In this document: one piece after another, positions 32,067 to 39,621 of the stretch
How positions within the stretch are numbered: position 1 is the first letter of the stretch
Layout: every line of letters begins with the position of its first letter
Assembly (NCBI GenBank): GCA_902778455.1
Contig: CACYXR010000024.1
Span: forward strand, 29,105-93,104
From: an uncultured Selenomonadaceae bacterium
GTDB taxonomy: Bacteria; Bacillota; Negativicutes; Selenomonadales; Selenomonadaceae
Direction: 5' to 3'
Length of the DNA stretch: 64,000 bases
Notes under the pieces: model-generated
Databases searched by the model: none
Told to the model about the DNA's origin: nothing
What the model saw: the letters and a program-made list of their open reading frames with translations, nothing else
Position numbers and translations under genes: made by a program

Positions 32067-34526
32067 TTACTGTTGTCCGCCGAACAATGTATTGTACTGG
32101 CTGTTCAACGAAGCGATCATCGTCTCCAGCGCATCGTACCTCTTATAGAGCTGCGTCTGGTAGTCGTCCATCATCTTCTTGAAGTTCGTCATTTTGTCCT
32201 TGAGCTGCGTAATCAACAAGCCCAAAGAGCTCTGGTCGTTGGAGTCAGGAAGGACGCCCGCGTAATCCTCGACCTTCTTGATGCCGTCGGTGATTGCGTT
32301 GAAGTACAGGCGGTTCGCGATACCGCGGTGATTGTAATCATCCTTCAGCATATAAGTTTGGCGTTTCGTCTTGTCCTTCTCTTCCGTGTACGTATCCTGA
32401 TCGGACGCGAAAAGCTCGTATACGCAATCGGGATCGGCCGCCAGCGCCTTCTTCAGTTTGTCCACGTCCAGCTGCAAATGCCCCTGATTGTTCGTCGACG
32501 TAATGCCGATAGCCGAAGCGGAATTGTACTCGCTGTGGACGCTTTGCACCGGCGTCATGATGGCGTCGCGCATATCGGAAATCAATTCCCGCAAAATATC
32601 GTTGTGGTAGAACAGGCCCTCTTTCGCCTTTTCCGTCCACTTGTCGATCTGCTCCTGCGTCATGCCCGCTTCCTGCGTCTTCGACAGCGGCTCGTAGTCG
32701 CCGCTGGGCTTCGTATTGTACTTTTTCGTCAGATCGTCGAGAATCTTATTGTAGTCCTCGACGAACTTCTTGACGTTCTCGATGATCTTGTCCGTATCCT
32801 GGGAAACGGAAACCGTCGCCTTCGCGCCCTCCGTCTTGTTCAGGAACTGGTAAGTGACGCCCGAAACCGTCAAGCGGTTGTCCTTGACGTCGCTATAAAC
32901 GCGCCCGTCAATCTTCACCGTGCCCTCCGAGCCGTTCACGATCTTCGTTGTCGCCGCAATGCTCACCGACATCGAGTCGCCATCCGAGAAGGACTTTGCT
33001 CCGCCCGTGTCGCCGCCGTCCACCGACCGGCCCAAATTCAGATTCGTGAAAAGCTTCGCCGAGAGGCCGTTGCCGCCGTCCGCCCCCATCGTCAAAGTCA
33101 AGTTGCCGCCCTTACTCGTAAGTGCAAAACCATTGGCCTCGTCATAGGTTGCCGTGACATTGCCGCCAAATTCGCTAGACTGGTTGTTGATCAGATCCGC
33201 AAGGCCATCCATGCTTGCCGACGCCAATGCCCCGTATTTCAGCGTGAAGTCCTTGGTCACAGACCCTCTCGTCACCGAGAAGGAAATCGCCGTATCATCC
33301 TTGCCGACAATGGCCGTCGAGCCGTCGGCCTTCGTAATCACATACTCGCTCGCGTTTGCAAGGGTAAGGGGAACAAAATGAAGATCTCCCTCATACGTCC
33401 CATCAATTGGATTACCGTTTTCATCAAGTTGCGCGTAATTTCCGTTCTCATCTTCGAGAACGCAGTGTCCATTCGCATCAACGAGAACGGGATTACCATC
33501 GTCGTCCTTAATCGGTTCTTTATCTGCATTCAGGAAACTGTGGGGCTGGATATCCTTCAGCACGATATCCTTCAATTTGCCGCCCGAGGTCACGCCCTCT
33601 TTCGTATACTTGACCGCGTCTTTCGTTTTCAGCGCCGCCGTGGAGGTCGGCGCATCCGCCGCCGAGGCGAAGGTCTCCGCGGGATCCAGCTCGCCGTCGT
33701 GAGACTTGCCGAGGTGCAGCGCGTTGAACAGCGCCGCGGCGCCCTTGTCCCCGGCGCCGCTGATATTGCCCATCGTGAGCTTGACAGTCGCCTCCGAGCC
33801 GCTCTCCTTATTGTAAAGGCTGAAGGAATCGTTGGTCGCGTCATAGCTCGCCGTGACGTTCGTATTCAGATTCTTGATGTCTGCGGCCAAATCGTTGAGC
33901 GTCTTGCTCTCGAACAGCTGGCTAAAGGTATAGTTGACAGTCTGCTTGCCCCTTTCCTCCTTCGGCAGCGTGTCCACGTCTTTGTCGTCGGCCTGCACGA
34001 GGAACGAGATTGCCGTGTCATCCCCATTCACCCTTTGCGGTTCGCCGGCGGAGCCGTCCGCTTTCGCAAACGTGACATCGAACGTACCATCACCATTATC
34101 TTTGAAGCTCTGGAACGCGATATCCCTAAGGTATATGCTCGACGCCTTTTTCGGATCGGAGCTGTTCCGCGTAATACCATCTTCCGTGGTCAGAAGATAC
34201 GCGTTCTGCGAAAGGCTCGTAACCTCGATGTTGTGCGTCATCGCAACCGCCGCGCCGTTTGCCGTCGCCGTGACTACCGTCTTGTTGCTGGACTCCGCGT
34301 TCATTGCGCTCATGTTCGACTGCATCTTGTAGTCGGACAGCGTCGAATACTTGAAGGTGTTCAAGGACGTATAGATTTCGTTGAAGCCCTGCTTCAGCCA
34401 CTCGTTCTTGACTTCCTTCTTGTACATCTTGTCGTATTGGTTCTGTTTGGACATCATGCCCGCCTTGACCATCGACTCGATGTCGAGGCCGGAGCCGGAA
34501 AGTCCGTAAAGACCATTTACGCCCAT
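32067..34526 (-). CDS. fliD: Flagellar hook-associated protein 2 (filament cap)
   Basis: FliD caps the growing filament. The N-terminal GLSGSGLDIESMVKAGMMSKQNQYDKM and the following coiled segment are typical, as is the C-terminal ALETMIASLNSQYNTLFGGQQ. At 819 residues it is larger than usual (about 450-670); the extra sequence is in the exposed middle, where an acidic Asp/Gly/Asn stretch (coding 33345-33560, with DDDGNP, DENGN) resembles calcium-binding-like repeats. That stretch is clearly more AT rich than its surroundings. The start follows GGAGG. Neighbours fliS and flaG support the call. Confidence 0.93.
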   Translation of the reverse strand: MGVNGLYGLSGSGLDIESMVKAGMMSKQNQYDKMYKKEVKNEWLKQGFNEIYTSLNTFKYSTLSDYKMQSNMSAMNAESSNKTVVTATANGAAVAMTHNIEVTSLSQNAYLLTTEDGITRNSSDPKKASSIYLRDIAFQSFKDNGDGTFDVTFAKADGSAGEPQRVNGDDTAISFLVQADDKDVDTLPKEERGKQTVNYTFSQLFESKTLNDLAADIKNLNTNVTASYDATNDSFSLYNKESGSEATVKLTMGNISGAGDKGAAALFNALHLGKSHDGELDPAETFASAADAPTSTAALKTKDAVKYTKEGVTSGGKLKDIVLKDIQPHSFLNADKEPIKDDDGNPVLVDANGHCVLEDENGNYAQLDENGNPIDGTYEGDLHFVPLTLANASEYVITKADGSTAIVGKDDTAISFSVTRGSVTKDFTLKYGALASASMDGLADLINNQSSEFGGNVTATYDEANGFALTSKGGNLTLTMGADGGNGLSAKLFTNLNLGRSVDGGDTGGAKSFSDGDSMSVSIAATTKIVNGSEGTVKIDGRVYSDVKDNRLTVSGVTYQFLNKTEGAKATVSVSQDTDKIIENVKKFVEDYNKILDDLTKKYNTKPSGDYEPLSKTQEAGMTQEQIDKWTEKAKEGLFYHNDILRELISDMRDAIMTPVQSVHSEYNSASAIGITSTNNQGHLQLDVDKLKKALAADPDCVYELFASDQDTYTEEKDKTKRQTYMLKDDYNHRGIANRLYFNAITDGIKKVEDYAGVLPDSNDQSSLGLLITQLKDKMTNFKKMMDDYQTQLYKRYDALETMIASLNSQYNTLFGGQQ

Positions 34527-34580
34527 GATAAACCCTCCTTAGTTCAAAAACATCCCTATTTTCCTTACGGAATCAGAGAA

Positions 34581-35051
34581 TCAGGCGTGCTCGTCGAGGA
34601 ACGCGCCGATCCACTCCTTGGTCTTGACCATGCTCTTGACCATTTCCTCGGGCGGGAACTCCTTCAGGACTTCCTTCGTCTCCTTGTCAATCATCTTGAC
34701 CGTCATGACGTCGACGTCCTTGTTGTACTTGAACGCCAAATTGCAGTCGATCTTGTCCATCAGCTCGTTGAGCTCTTTGGTCATCAGGTCGACTGACTTC
34801 TCGTCCATCTTCTGCTGCTGGTCTTCCGCCTGCTTCTGCGCCCGACGGACGTCCGCATTCTGGTCATCCGCGCCCAGCTTCCGGCTGTCCCCTCCGGCCT
34901 GCACCGGCGCGTCCGACTTTGGCGGCGGCGTCGGCTGGCTCGAAACCTCCGGAGCCGTCTGCTGCTGCTTTTCCGTCGCGCCACGGCTCGCCGTGTCTAC
35001 CGCGTTGAACACAACGGCGGCGGAGACGAGATCTTGCATTTTCCCAATCAT
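34581..35051 (-). CDS. flaG: FlaG-family flagellar protein
   Basis: A 156-residue protein whose C-terminal half (KELNELMDKIDCNLAFKYNKDVDVMTVKMIDKETKEVLKEFPPEEMVKSM) is the FlaG domain. The N-terminal half is a disordered Gln/Pro/Ala/Asp-rich segment. FlaG-family proteins influence filament length and lie just before fliD, as here. ATG at 35051 has GGAGGG 7 nt upstream; the longer frame to 35066 is less likely. Confidence 0.9.
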   Translation of the reverse strand: MIGKMQDLVSAAVVFNAVDTASRGATEKQQQTAPEVSSQPTPPPKSDAPVQAGGDSRKLGADDQNADVRRAQKQAEDQQQKMDEKSVDLMTKELNELMDKIDCNLAFKYNKDVDVMTVKMIDKETKEVLKEFPPEEMVKSMVKTKEWIGAFLDEHA

Positions 35052-35122
35052 GACAAATCCCTCCATAGAAATGAAATATCCCTAAACCCGTGACGCGTCA
35101 CGGATAACCGGCACGGTAACAT

Positions 35123-35245
35123 CTCATCCGTCAGCTTTCGGCTGACAAGCAACATACCACTGGCATGTTGCTCCCCTCAAAGGGAAGGCTATACCCCTTG
35201 CCTTCCCCTTGAGGGGAAGGTGGCGTGCGAAGCACGACGGATGAG
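35123..35245. repeat. Composite palindromic repeat, copy A
   Basis: Outer arms CTCATCCGTC (35123) and GACGGATGAG (35245) enclose smaller palindromes: CAGCTTTCGGCTG, CCACTGG/GCATGTTGC and CCTTCCCCTTGAGGGGAAGG. Parts of it (ACCTCATCCGTC, CCCCTCAAGGGGAAGG) recur at 38054-38225. It fills the gap between csrA and flaG. Confidence 0.7.
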
Positions 35246-35251
35246 GTGTCG

Positions 35252-35476
35252 TCATCCCACGTCTTTCGGCAGGCTCTTGATGTCCACTCCATCGGGCATC
35301 GCGGCCTGTCGATTCTCTTCCTGTATCGCGTAGTAGATTTCCCCGCGATAGATCTTGACCTCGCGCGGCGCATCAATAGCTATGCGCACGTTGTCGCCCT
35401 GCACATCCACGACGTTGACGATGATGTCGTCCCCGATCATGATCTGCTGGCGCGGCTTACGCGTGAGAACTAGCAT
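35252..35476 (-). CDS. csrA: Carbon storage regulator CsrA
   Basis: The 74-residue protein has the conserved CsrA start MLVLTRKPRQQIMIGDDIIV and the RNA-binding VRIAIDAPREVKIYRGEIY segment with the key Arg, followed by a short variable tail. CsrA dimers bind GGA-containing leaders and block translation, in Firmicutes chiefly that of flagellin. The ATG follows the fliW stop with no gap; FliW is the protein antagonist that sequesters CsrA until flagellin is exported. Confidence 0.96.
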   Translation of the reverse strand: MLVLTRKPRQQIMIGDDIIVNVVDVQGDNVRIAIDAPREVKIYRGEIYYAIQEENRQAAMPDGVDIKSLPKDVG

Positions 35477-35920
35477 TTATTTTTCCTCCTTCTCCTTGAA
35501 GAGGCGGTGCTTCGTTGTATATTTGCTCTTTTCAAGCACGACCTGCTTCGCCAGGAATGTGCGTTTGCTGATCACGATCGGCGCCACGAGATTCGCCGTC
35601 ATGTTCTTGATTTCCCCGCCGGGAATCGTAATGAGCACATAGATCAAAACATCTTCCGCCGTCTTGATGCCGAGCTTCTTCGTGACCTCGTCATCAAGCT
35701 GGAACTCATAGTCCGGGAAGAACACGAACGGAACGCCCATCATGAACGCAAGCTCCGGCGTATTCACCGACTGCAGGAACGTGTACGGGCTGTCGCTCTC
35801 ATAAGGGAGCAACACAAACTCATGCTCGTCCTCGAACGCGGGAATGCCTTCATTAAACTGGACGATCTTGTCCTCCTCAATCTCCAGCTCGCCAAAACGT
35901 ACCGTGTTGATCTTTTTCAT
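35477..35920 (-). CDS. fliW: Flagellar assembly factor FliW
   Basis: A 147-residue FliW protein: FGELEIEEDKIVQFNEGIPAFEDEHEFVLLPYESDSPYTFLQSVNTPELAFMMGVPFVFFPDYEF, then a region with VYVLITIPGGEIKNMTANLVAPIVIS. It binds either flagellin or CsrA and so couples filament export to flagellin synthesis. It is directly upstream of csrA and downstream of the DUF6470 gene, the order known from Bacillus. AGGAGG precedes the ATG. Confidence 0.95.
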   Translation of the reverse strand: MKKINTVRFGELEIEEDKIVQFNEGIPAFEDEHEFVLLPYESDSPYTFLQSVNTPELAFMMGVPFVFFPDYEFQLDDEVTKKLGIKTAEDVLIYVLITIPGGEIKNMTANLVAPIVISKRTFLAKQVVLEKSKYTTKHRLFKEKEEK

Positions 35921-35966
35921 GCTCTCTGCCTCCTACTTCATTTTGCTTGTTCCAGGTCTTTCTAGG

Positions 35967-36545
35967 TTACGCATAAATGTCATAGTGGCCTTCCGACACC
36001 CAACTGTGTATCGAGCCGCGGTCTTCGAGAAACACTTCAAAATGCCCCTCGTTGTAAGTGACATCCGCCTTGTCCGCCGTGTTGATTTTGTAGTCCCAGC
36101 TTCCGGGGTCGATGTCCCCCGGCTCGTCGGCGGGCGTGATGTGCACCTCAGGATCGGGAATCGCCTGTGCCTCCAAGTACCGCGTCTTGCTGATGTCCGA
36201 GGACAGCTTGCTCTTGGCCTGGCTGGCGATTTCGTTGTGTCCCTTCTTCGCGGCGTTCTCGATCATCGCCCATGCCTTTTGGGTATGGCTCGAAGTCGCG
36301 GACTGAACGTCGGAAATGCCTTGCTGGCCGTTCTCCCCGGTGAAATCGCCCATCGTGCGCGCGCCGTAGGCTTTGCGGCTCGGGTACGAATTGATTTCCA
36401 GTGTAATCCGTCCCATGCCGGTATTCGAACGCGGCGCATGATACGCGCTGTCCACGGTCGGCTTCTGGATGCGGCTCGAAAGCGTCGAAGCCGCCATATC
36501 GATGCCGATGCGCGGGAGCGTATGGCGCGTATTCAGATAGAGCAT
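35967..36545 (-). CDS. DUF6470 (YviE-like) flagellar-cluster protein
   Basis: About 192 residues with an N-terminal YLNTRHTLPRIGIDMAASTLSSRIQKP, a central GMGRITLEINSYPSRKAYGARTMGDF and a C-terminal beta-rich part (WDYKINTADKADVTYNEGHFEVFLEDRGSIHSWVSEG). Size, position between flgL and fliW, and the repeated 'I-x-I-D' beginning match Bacillus YviE. Its function is not known. The frame opens with GTG at 36548; I prefer the adjacent ATG, 9 nt from AAGGGGG. Confidence 0.82.
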   Translation of the reverse strand: MLYLNTRHTLPRIGIDMAASTLSSRIQKPTVDSAYHAPRSNTGMGRITLEINSYPSRKAYGARTMGDFTGENGQQGISDVQSATSSHTQKAWAMIENAAKKGHNEIASQAKSKLSSDISKTRYLEAQAIPDPEVHITPADEPGDIDPGSWDYKINTADKADVTYNEGHFEVFLEDRGSIHSWVSEGHYDIYA

Positions 36546-36628
36546 CACGGTCAGCCCCCTTCCCTGGCAGAAAAACTTCCTAAATATCCACTTCTATTAT
36601 ATCTTTTCTCACGGAAAATTACAAGCTT

Positions 36629-38020
36629 TTAATGCAAGTAATCCGTAAGCGTTTGCGGCAGGATTCTCGCTCCTACGTTCAGCGAAAGATTGTAGACCGT
36701 CTGCAATGTCATCATGTCCACCGCGAGCTTCGAGACGTCGGTGGAATGAACCTCGGTGATGTCGCCGAGGACCTGCTGGTTCTGCGTGGTCAGCATAGCC
36801 TGACAATCCTTGTAGACCGACTGGCGCGACGCGATTTTCGTCTGAGCGCTGTTGACAGTATTATAGGCGGCGTTCGCCAGCGCCTTGCCGTCCGAGTTCA
36901 TCCAGTTGCTGTCCGGCCCCGTAGTTCCGGCTCCTTTATTCCTACCGTGCTCACACATCGCTTGAACCGTGAACATATCGTTGAAGGCGTTGGCGCCGGA
37001 CGGCCCGAAATAGTTGCCGGAGCCGAGAGGAAGCCGCCCGTTGCCGGAATCCTCGTTGTCGAAAATGCCGCGTCCCGCGATCTCGACGCCCGACGCGTTG
37101 ACCGTATCGGAAGCGGGCTGCGTCGCGCCGTTCTCCTTGACCATCGAGAACTGTTTTCGGTCGCCTTTGTATTCGACAATGTACTGTTCGACGGTGGCGA
37201 ACATCAATGATAGTGGAATTATTGATGAACCCTTTGTAAGATCGGACACAAATCCTTTACCTGGATCCTTAATTACACCATACTCATCAAAATAAGTGGA
37301 CACTGACGGCGACACCGTAGTTCCCCAGTTGGTAATCGTCCCAATCTCGTCGCCGTCTTTGACCGTCATCTGACCCGAAGTAATTTTATCCTTGTAGCCT
37401 TCTTCGACGAACTCCTCGGAATATACCTTTCCCGTCAGAGTGTTCAGGAAATACTTTTCACCGGTATTTTTGTCCTGCAGCGTCAGCATCTGCGCCACAT
37501 CACCGGACTTCGTGGTGTCATTGAAAAACTCCGCCTGCTTGTCATCGAGGGTTTTCGCGAGACCGCGCTTTTGCATCTCCTTCGAAATCTCATAAGGCTG
37601 CACGAGATCCTTCTGCCCGGAAAACAGATAGCGCCCGTTGACGTTCGTGTTCGCGGAGGCCACGGCCTGCTGCGCCTGCACCAGCATCTCGCCCGCGATG
37701 GCGCGCATATCGGCGTCGGAATTCGCGCCGTCCGCCTGGTTCGATTTGACCACGATCTTGGAGAAGCAGTTCGTCATATCGACAAGGGCGGCGTCGGTGT
37801 TCTTCATCCACGAAATGGCCGTCTGGACATTCGTCTGGTACTGGTTGTTCTCTTCGTAAGTGACGCTGTGCCGCAGATATTTCGAGTAACCGACGCAGTC
37901 GTCCGAGGGGCGATGCAGCTTATTGCCGTCGCTCATCTCCATGATCTTCGTCTGGTCCTCGTACGTGCGGTTGATAGAGTTCCGATACCGGACTGTGCTG
38001 TTATAGCTGCCTATACGCAT
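36629..38020 (-). CDS. flgL: Flagellar hook-associated protein 3, downstream copy
   Basis: FlgL joins hook and filament. The N-terminus (RIGSYNSTVRYRNSINRTYEDQTKIMEMSDGNKLHRPSDD) and C-terminus (HSTDVSKLAVDMMTLQTVYNLSLNVGARI) form the coiled-coil D0/D1 domains shared with flagellin. At 463 residues it is longer than typical FlgL (about 300), the extra length being in the exposed middle. It is clearly a paralogue of the gene at 38249, with the strongest similarity at both ends and divergence in the centre (coding about 37190-37330 is AT rich). Confidence 0.93.
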   Translation of the reverse strand: MRIGSYNSTVRYRNSINRTYEDQTKIMEMSDGNKLHRPSDDCVGYSKYLRHSVTYEENNQYQTNVQTAISWMKNTDAALVDMTNCFSKIVVKSNQADGANSDADMRAIAGEMLVQAQQAVASANTNVNGRYLFSGQKDLVQPYEISKEMQKRGLAKTLDDKQAEFFNDTTKSGDVAQMLTLQDKNTGEKYFLNTLTGKVYSEEFVEEGYKDKITSGQMTVKDGDEIGTITNWGTTVSPSVSTYFDEYGVIKDPGKGFVSDLTKGSSIIPLSLMFATVEQYIVEYKGDRKQFSMVKENGATQPASDTVNASGVEIAGRGIFDNEDSGNGRLPLGSGNYFGPSGANAFNDMFTVQAMCEHGRNKGAGTTGPDSNWMNSDGKALANAAYNTVNSAQTKIASRQSVYKDCQAMLTTQNQQVLGDITEVHSTDVSKLAVDMMTLQTVYNLSLNVGARILPQTLTDYLH

Positions 38021-38053
38021 GGTTGTTCTCCTTTTGATAGCATACCACTATAT

Positions 38054-38225
38054 CTTGCCCTCCCCTTGAGGGGAGGGGGGACCGCCGCAGGCGGTGGGTG
38101 AGGTGTTGAAACGTAACGCCTGTATTGAGTGTAACATCCTTACACCTCATCCGTCGCGCTTCGCGCGCCACCTCTCGGGGAGTCCACCGGACTCCCGCGC
38201 AAGCGCCCCTCAAGGGGAAGGCAAG
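38054..38225. repeat. Composite palindromic repeat, copy B, between the two flgL genes
   Basis: CTTGCCCTCCCCTTGAGGGG at the left and CCCCTCAAGGGGAAGGCAAG at the right are inverted copies. Between them lie GGTGAGGTGT and ACACCTCATCCGTC, GCGCTTCGCGC and GGAGTCCACCGGACTCC. It occupies nearly the whole 228-bp gap and shares parts with copy A. Confidence 0.72.
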
Positions 38226-38248
38226 GAATTACGCAAATTGCATCTTTT

Positions 38249-39610
38249 TTACAGATAGTCTGCCAAGGTCGGCGGGATGACCCGTGAACCTACGGACAGT
38301 GACAATTGATAAATCGTCTGTGCCGTCATCATCTCGACGGCCAGCTTCGCCACGTCGGTGGAATGAACGGTGGTAATGTCCTCGAGAATCGTCTCACTCT
38401 GCGTGACCAGCATTTCCTCGCAGTCCGTATAGACCTGCTGACGCGCCGCGACAACCGTCTGGGCGATATTCACTGTATTGAAGGAATTATTCGCCAGCGT
38501 CTTGCTGTCCGAGCTCATCCAACGGCTGTCGTCCCGCTCGCACATCGCGACTACGGTCAACAAGTCGTTGAAGGCGTTGGCACCGGAGGGGCCAGGATAT
38601 TTGCCGTCAGGATAAGCCTCCTTGTTGTCAAAGATGCTGGAGCCCGCGATATCTATGACGCTGGCATTCACCGAGTCGGTAGCCGGCTGAGCCGCGCCGT
38701 TTTCCTTGACCATCGAGAACTGCTTCCTGTCACCCTGGTAGGTGACGATGTACTGATTGACGGTCTCAAATGTCAGCTTGACGCCCTCAACAGTCGGCGA
38801 GAATTGTTTTCCCTTGCCAGTCTCATCCTTAATAACGCCGCGCGAGTCAAAATGATCGGAAACGGTAATCGCGCCGCCGAGATCTCCAAATTTCGGATCG
38901 CTAAGCTCCGGATACTTACTCGGATTTTCGTGATAATCGCTTAGTGTCTCACACCCGTTGGCGATAAACTCTTTGTACCCTTCATCCACAAATTCCTTGG
39001 TATACACTTCGCCGTTCTTTGTGTTTAGGTAATAGATGTTGCCGTCATCTCCTTCCATGGTCAACATCTGCGTGATATCGCCGGACTGCGTTGCACCGTG
39101 TGTATCGCCGCTGAAAAACTTCGCCTGCTTGTCATCGAGGGTTTTCGTGAGTCCTCTTTCGTATTTGTCGTTCGACAAAACATAGGGCTGGATCAGATCC
39201 GCCTGCCCCGCGAACAGGTAGCGGCCGTTGACCTGCGTATTCGCGTCGGATACGCATTGCTGAACCATCACCAGCATCTCGCTGGCAATAGCTTTCATAT
39301 CGGTGGCGGTGTTCGTCCCCTGTGCCTGATTCGCCTTTTCCACGACAGTCTTCATCGCGTCCGACATATCGACCAGCGCGGCGTCCGTGTTCTTCATCCA
39401 GGAGACCGCCGTCTTGATATTATACTGATATTGGTCGTTCTCGCCATAGGAAGTGCTGTACCTCAGATATTTTGAGTAGTCGATGGGAGCGTCCGAGGGG
39501 CGATGAATCTTCGCGCCGTCGCTCTGCTCCATCAGCTTCGTCTGGTTCGCGTAGCTGCGGTTCAGCTGGGTCATGTATTTCATCGTCATTTGGAGGCTGC
39601 CTACACGCAT
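38249..39610 (-). CDS. flgL: Flagellar hook-associated protein 3, upstream copy
   Basis: This second FlgL (453 residues) has the same architecture: RVGSLQMTMKYMTQLNRSYANQTKLMEQSDGAKIHRPSDAPIDYSKYLRY at the N-terminus, TALVDMSDAMKTVVEKANQAQGTN in the first coiled coil, and VHSTDVAKLAVEMMTAQTIYQLSLSVGSRV at the C-terminus. It follows flgK by 11 nt, the normal flgL position, so it is probably the original copy. The central domain (coding about 38800-38990) is AT rich and differs from that of its paralogue. Confidence 0.94.
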   Translation of the reverse strand: MRVGSLQMTMKYMTQLNRSYANQTKLMEQSDGAKIHRPSDAPIDYSKYLRYSTSYGENDQYQYNIKTAVSWMKNTDAALVDMSDAMKTVVEKANQAQGTNTATDMKAIASEMLVMVQQCVSDANTQVNGRYLFAGQADLIQPYVLSNDKYERGLTKTLDDKQAKFFSGDTHGATQSGDITQMLTMEGDDGNIYYLNTKNGEVYTKEFVDEGYKEFIANGCETLSDYHENPSKYPELSDPKFGDLGGAITVSDHFDSRGVIKDETGKGKQFSPTVEGVKLTFETVNQYIVTYQGDRKQFSMVKENGAAQPATDSVNASVIDIAGSSIFDNKEAYPDGKYPGPSGANAFNDLLTVVAMCERDDSRWMSSDSKTLANNSFNTVNIAQTVVAARQQVYTDCEEMLVTQSETILEDITTVHSTDVAKLAVEMMTAQTIYQLSLSVGSRVIPPTLADYL

Positions 39611-39621
39611 TTCAGCTCACC

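Noticed and set aside
31311..34796. Plus-strand frame of 1,161 codons
   Set aside because: It is the complement of fliT, fliS and fliD and shows no domain, only Arg/Leu/Val-rich composition.
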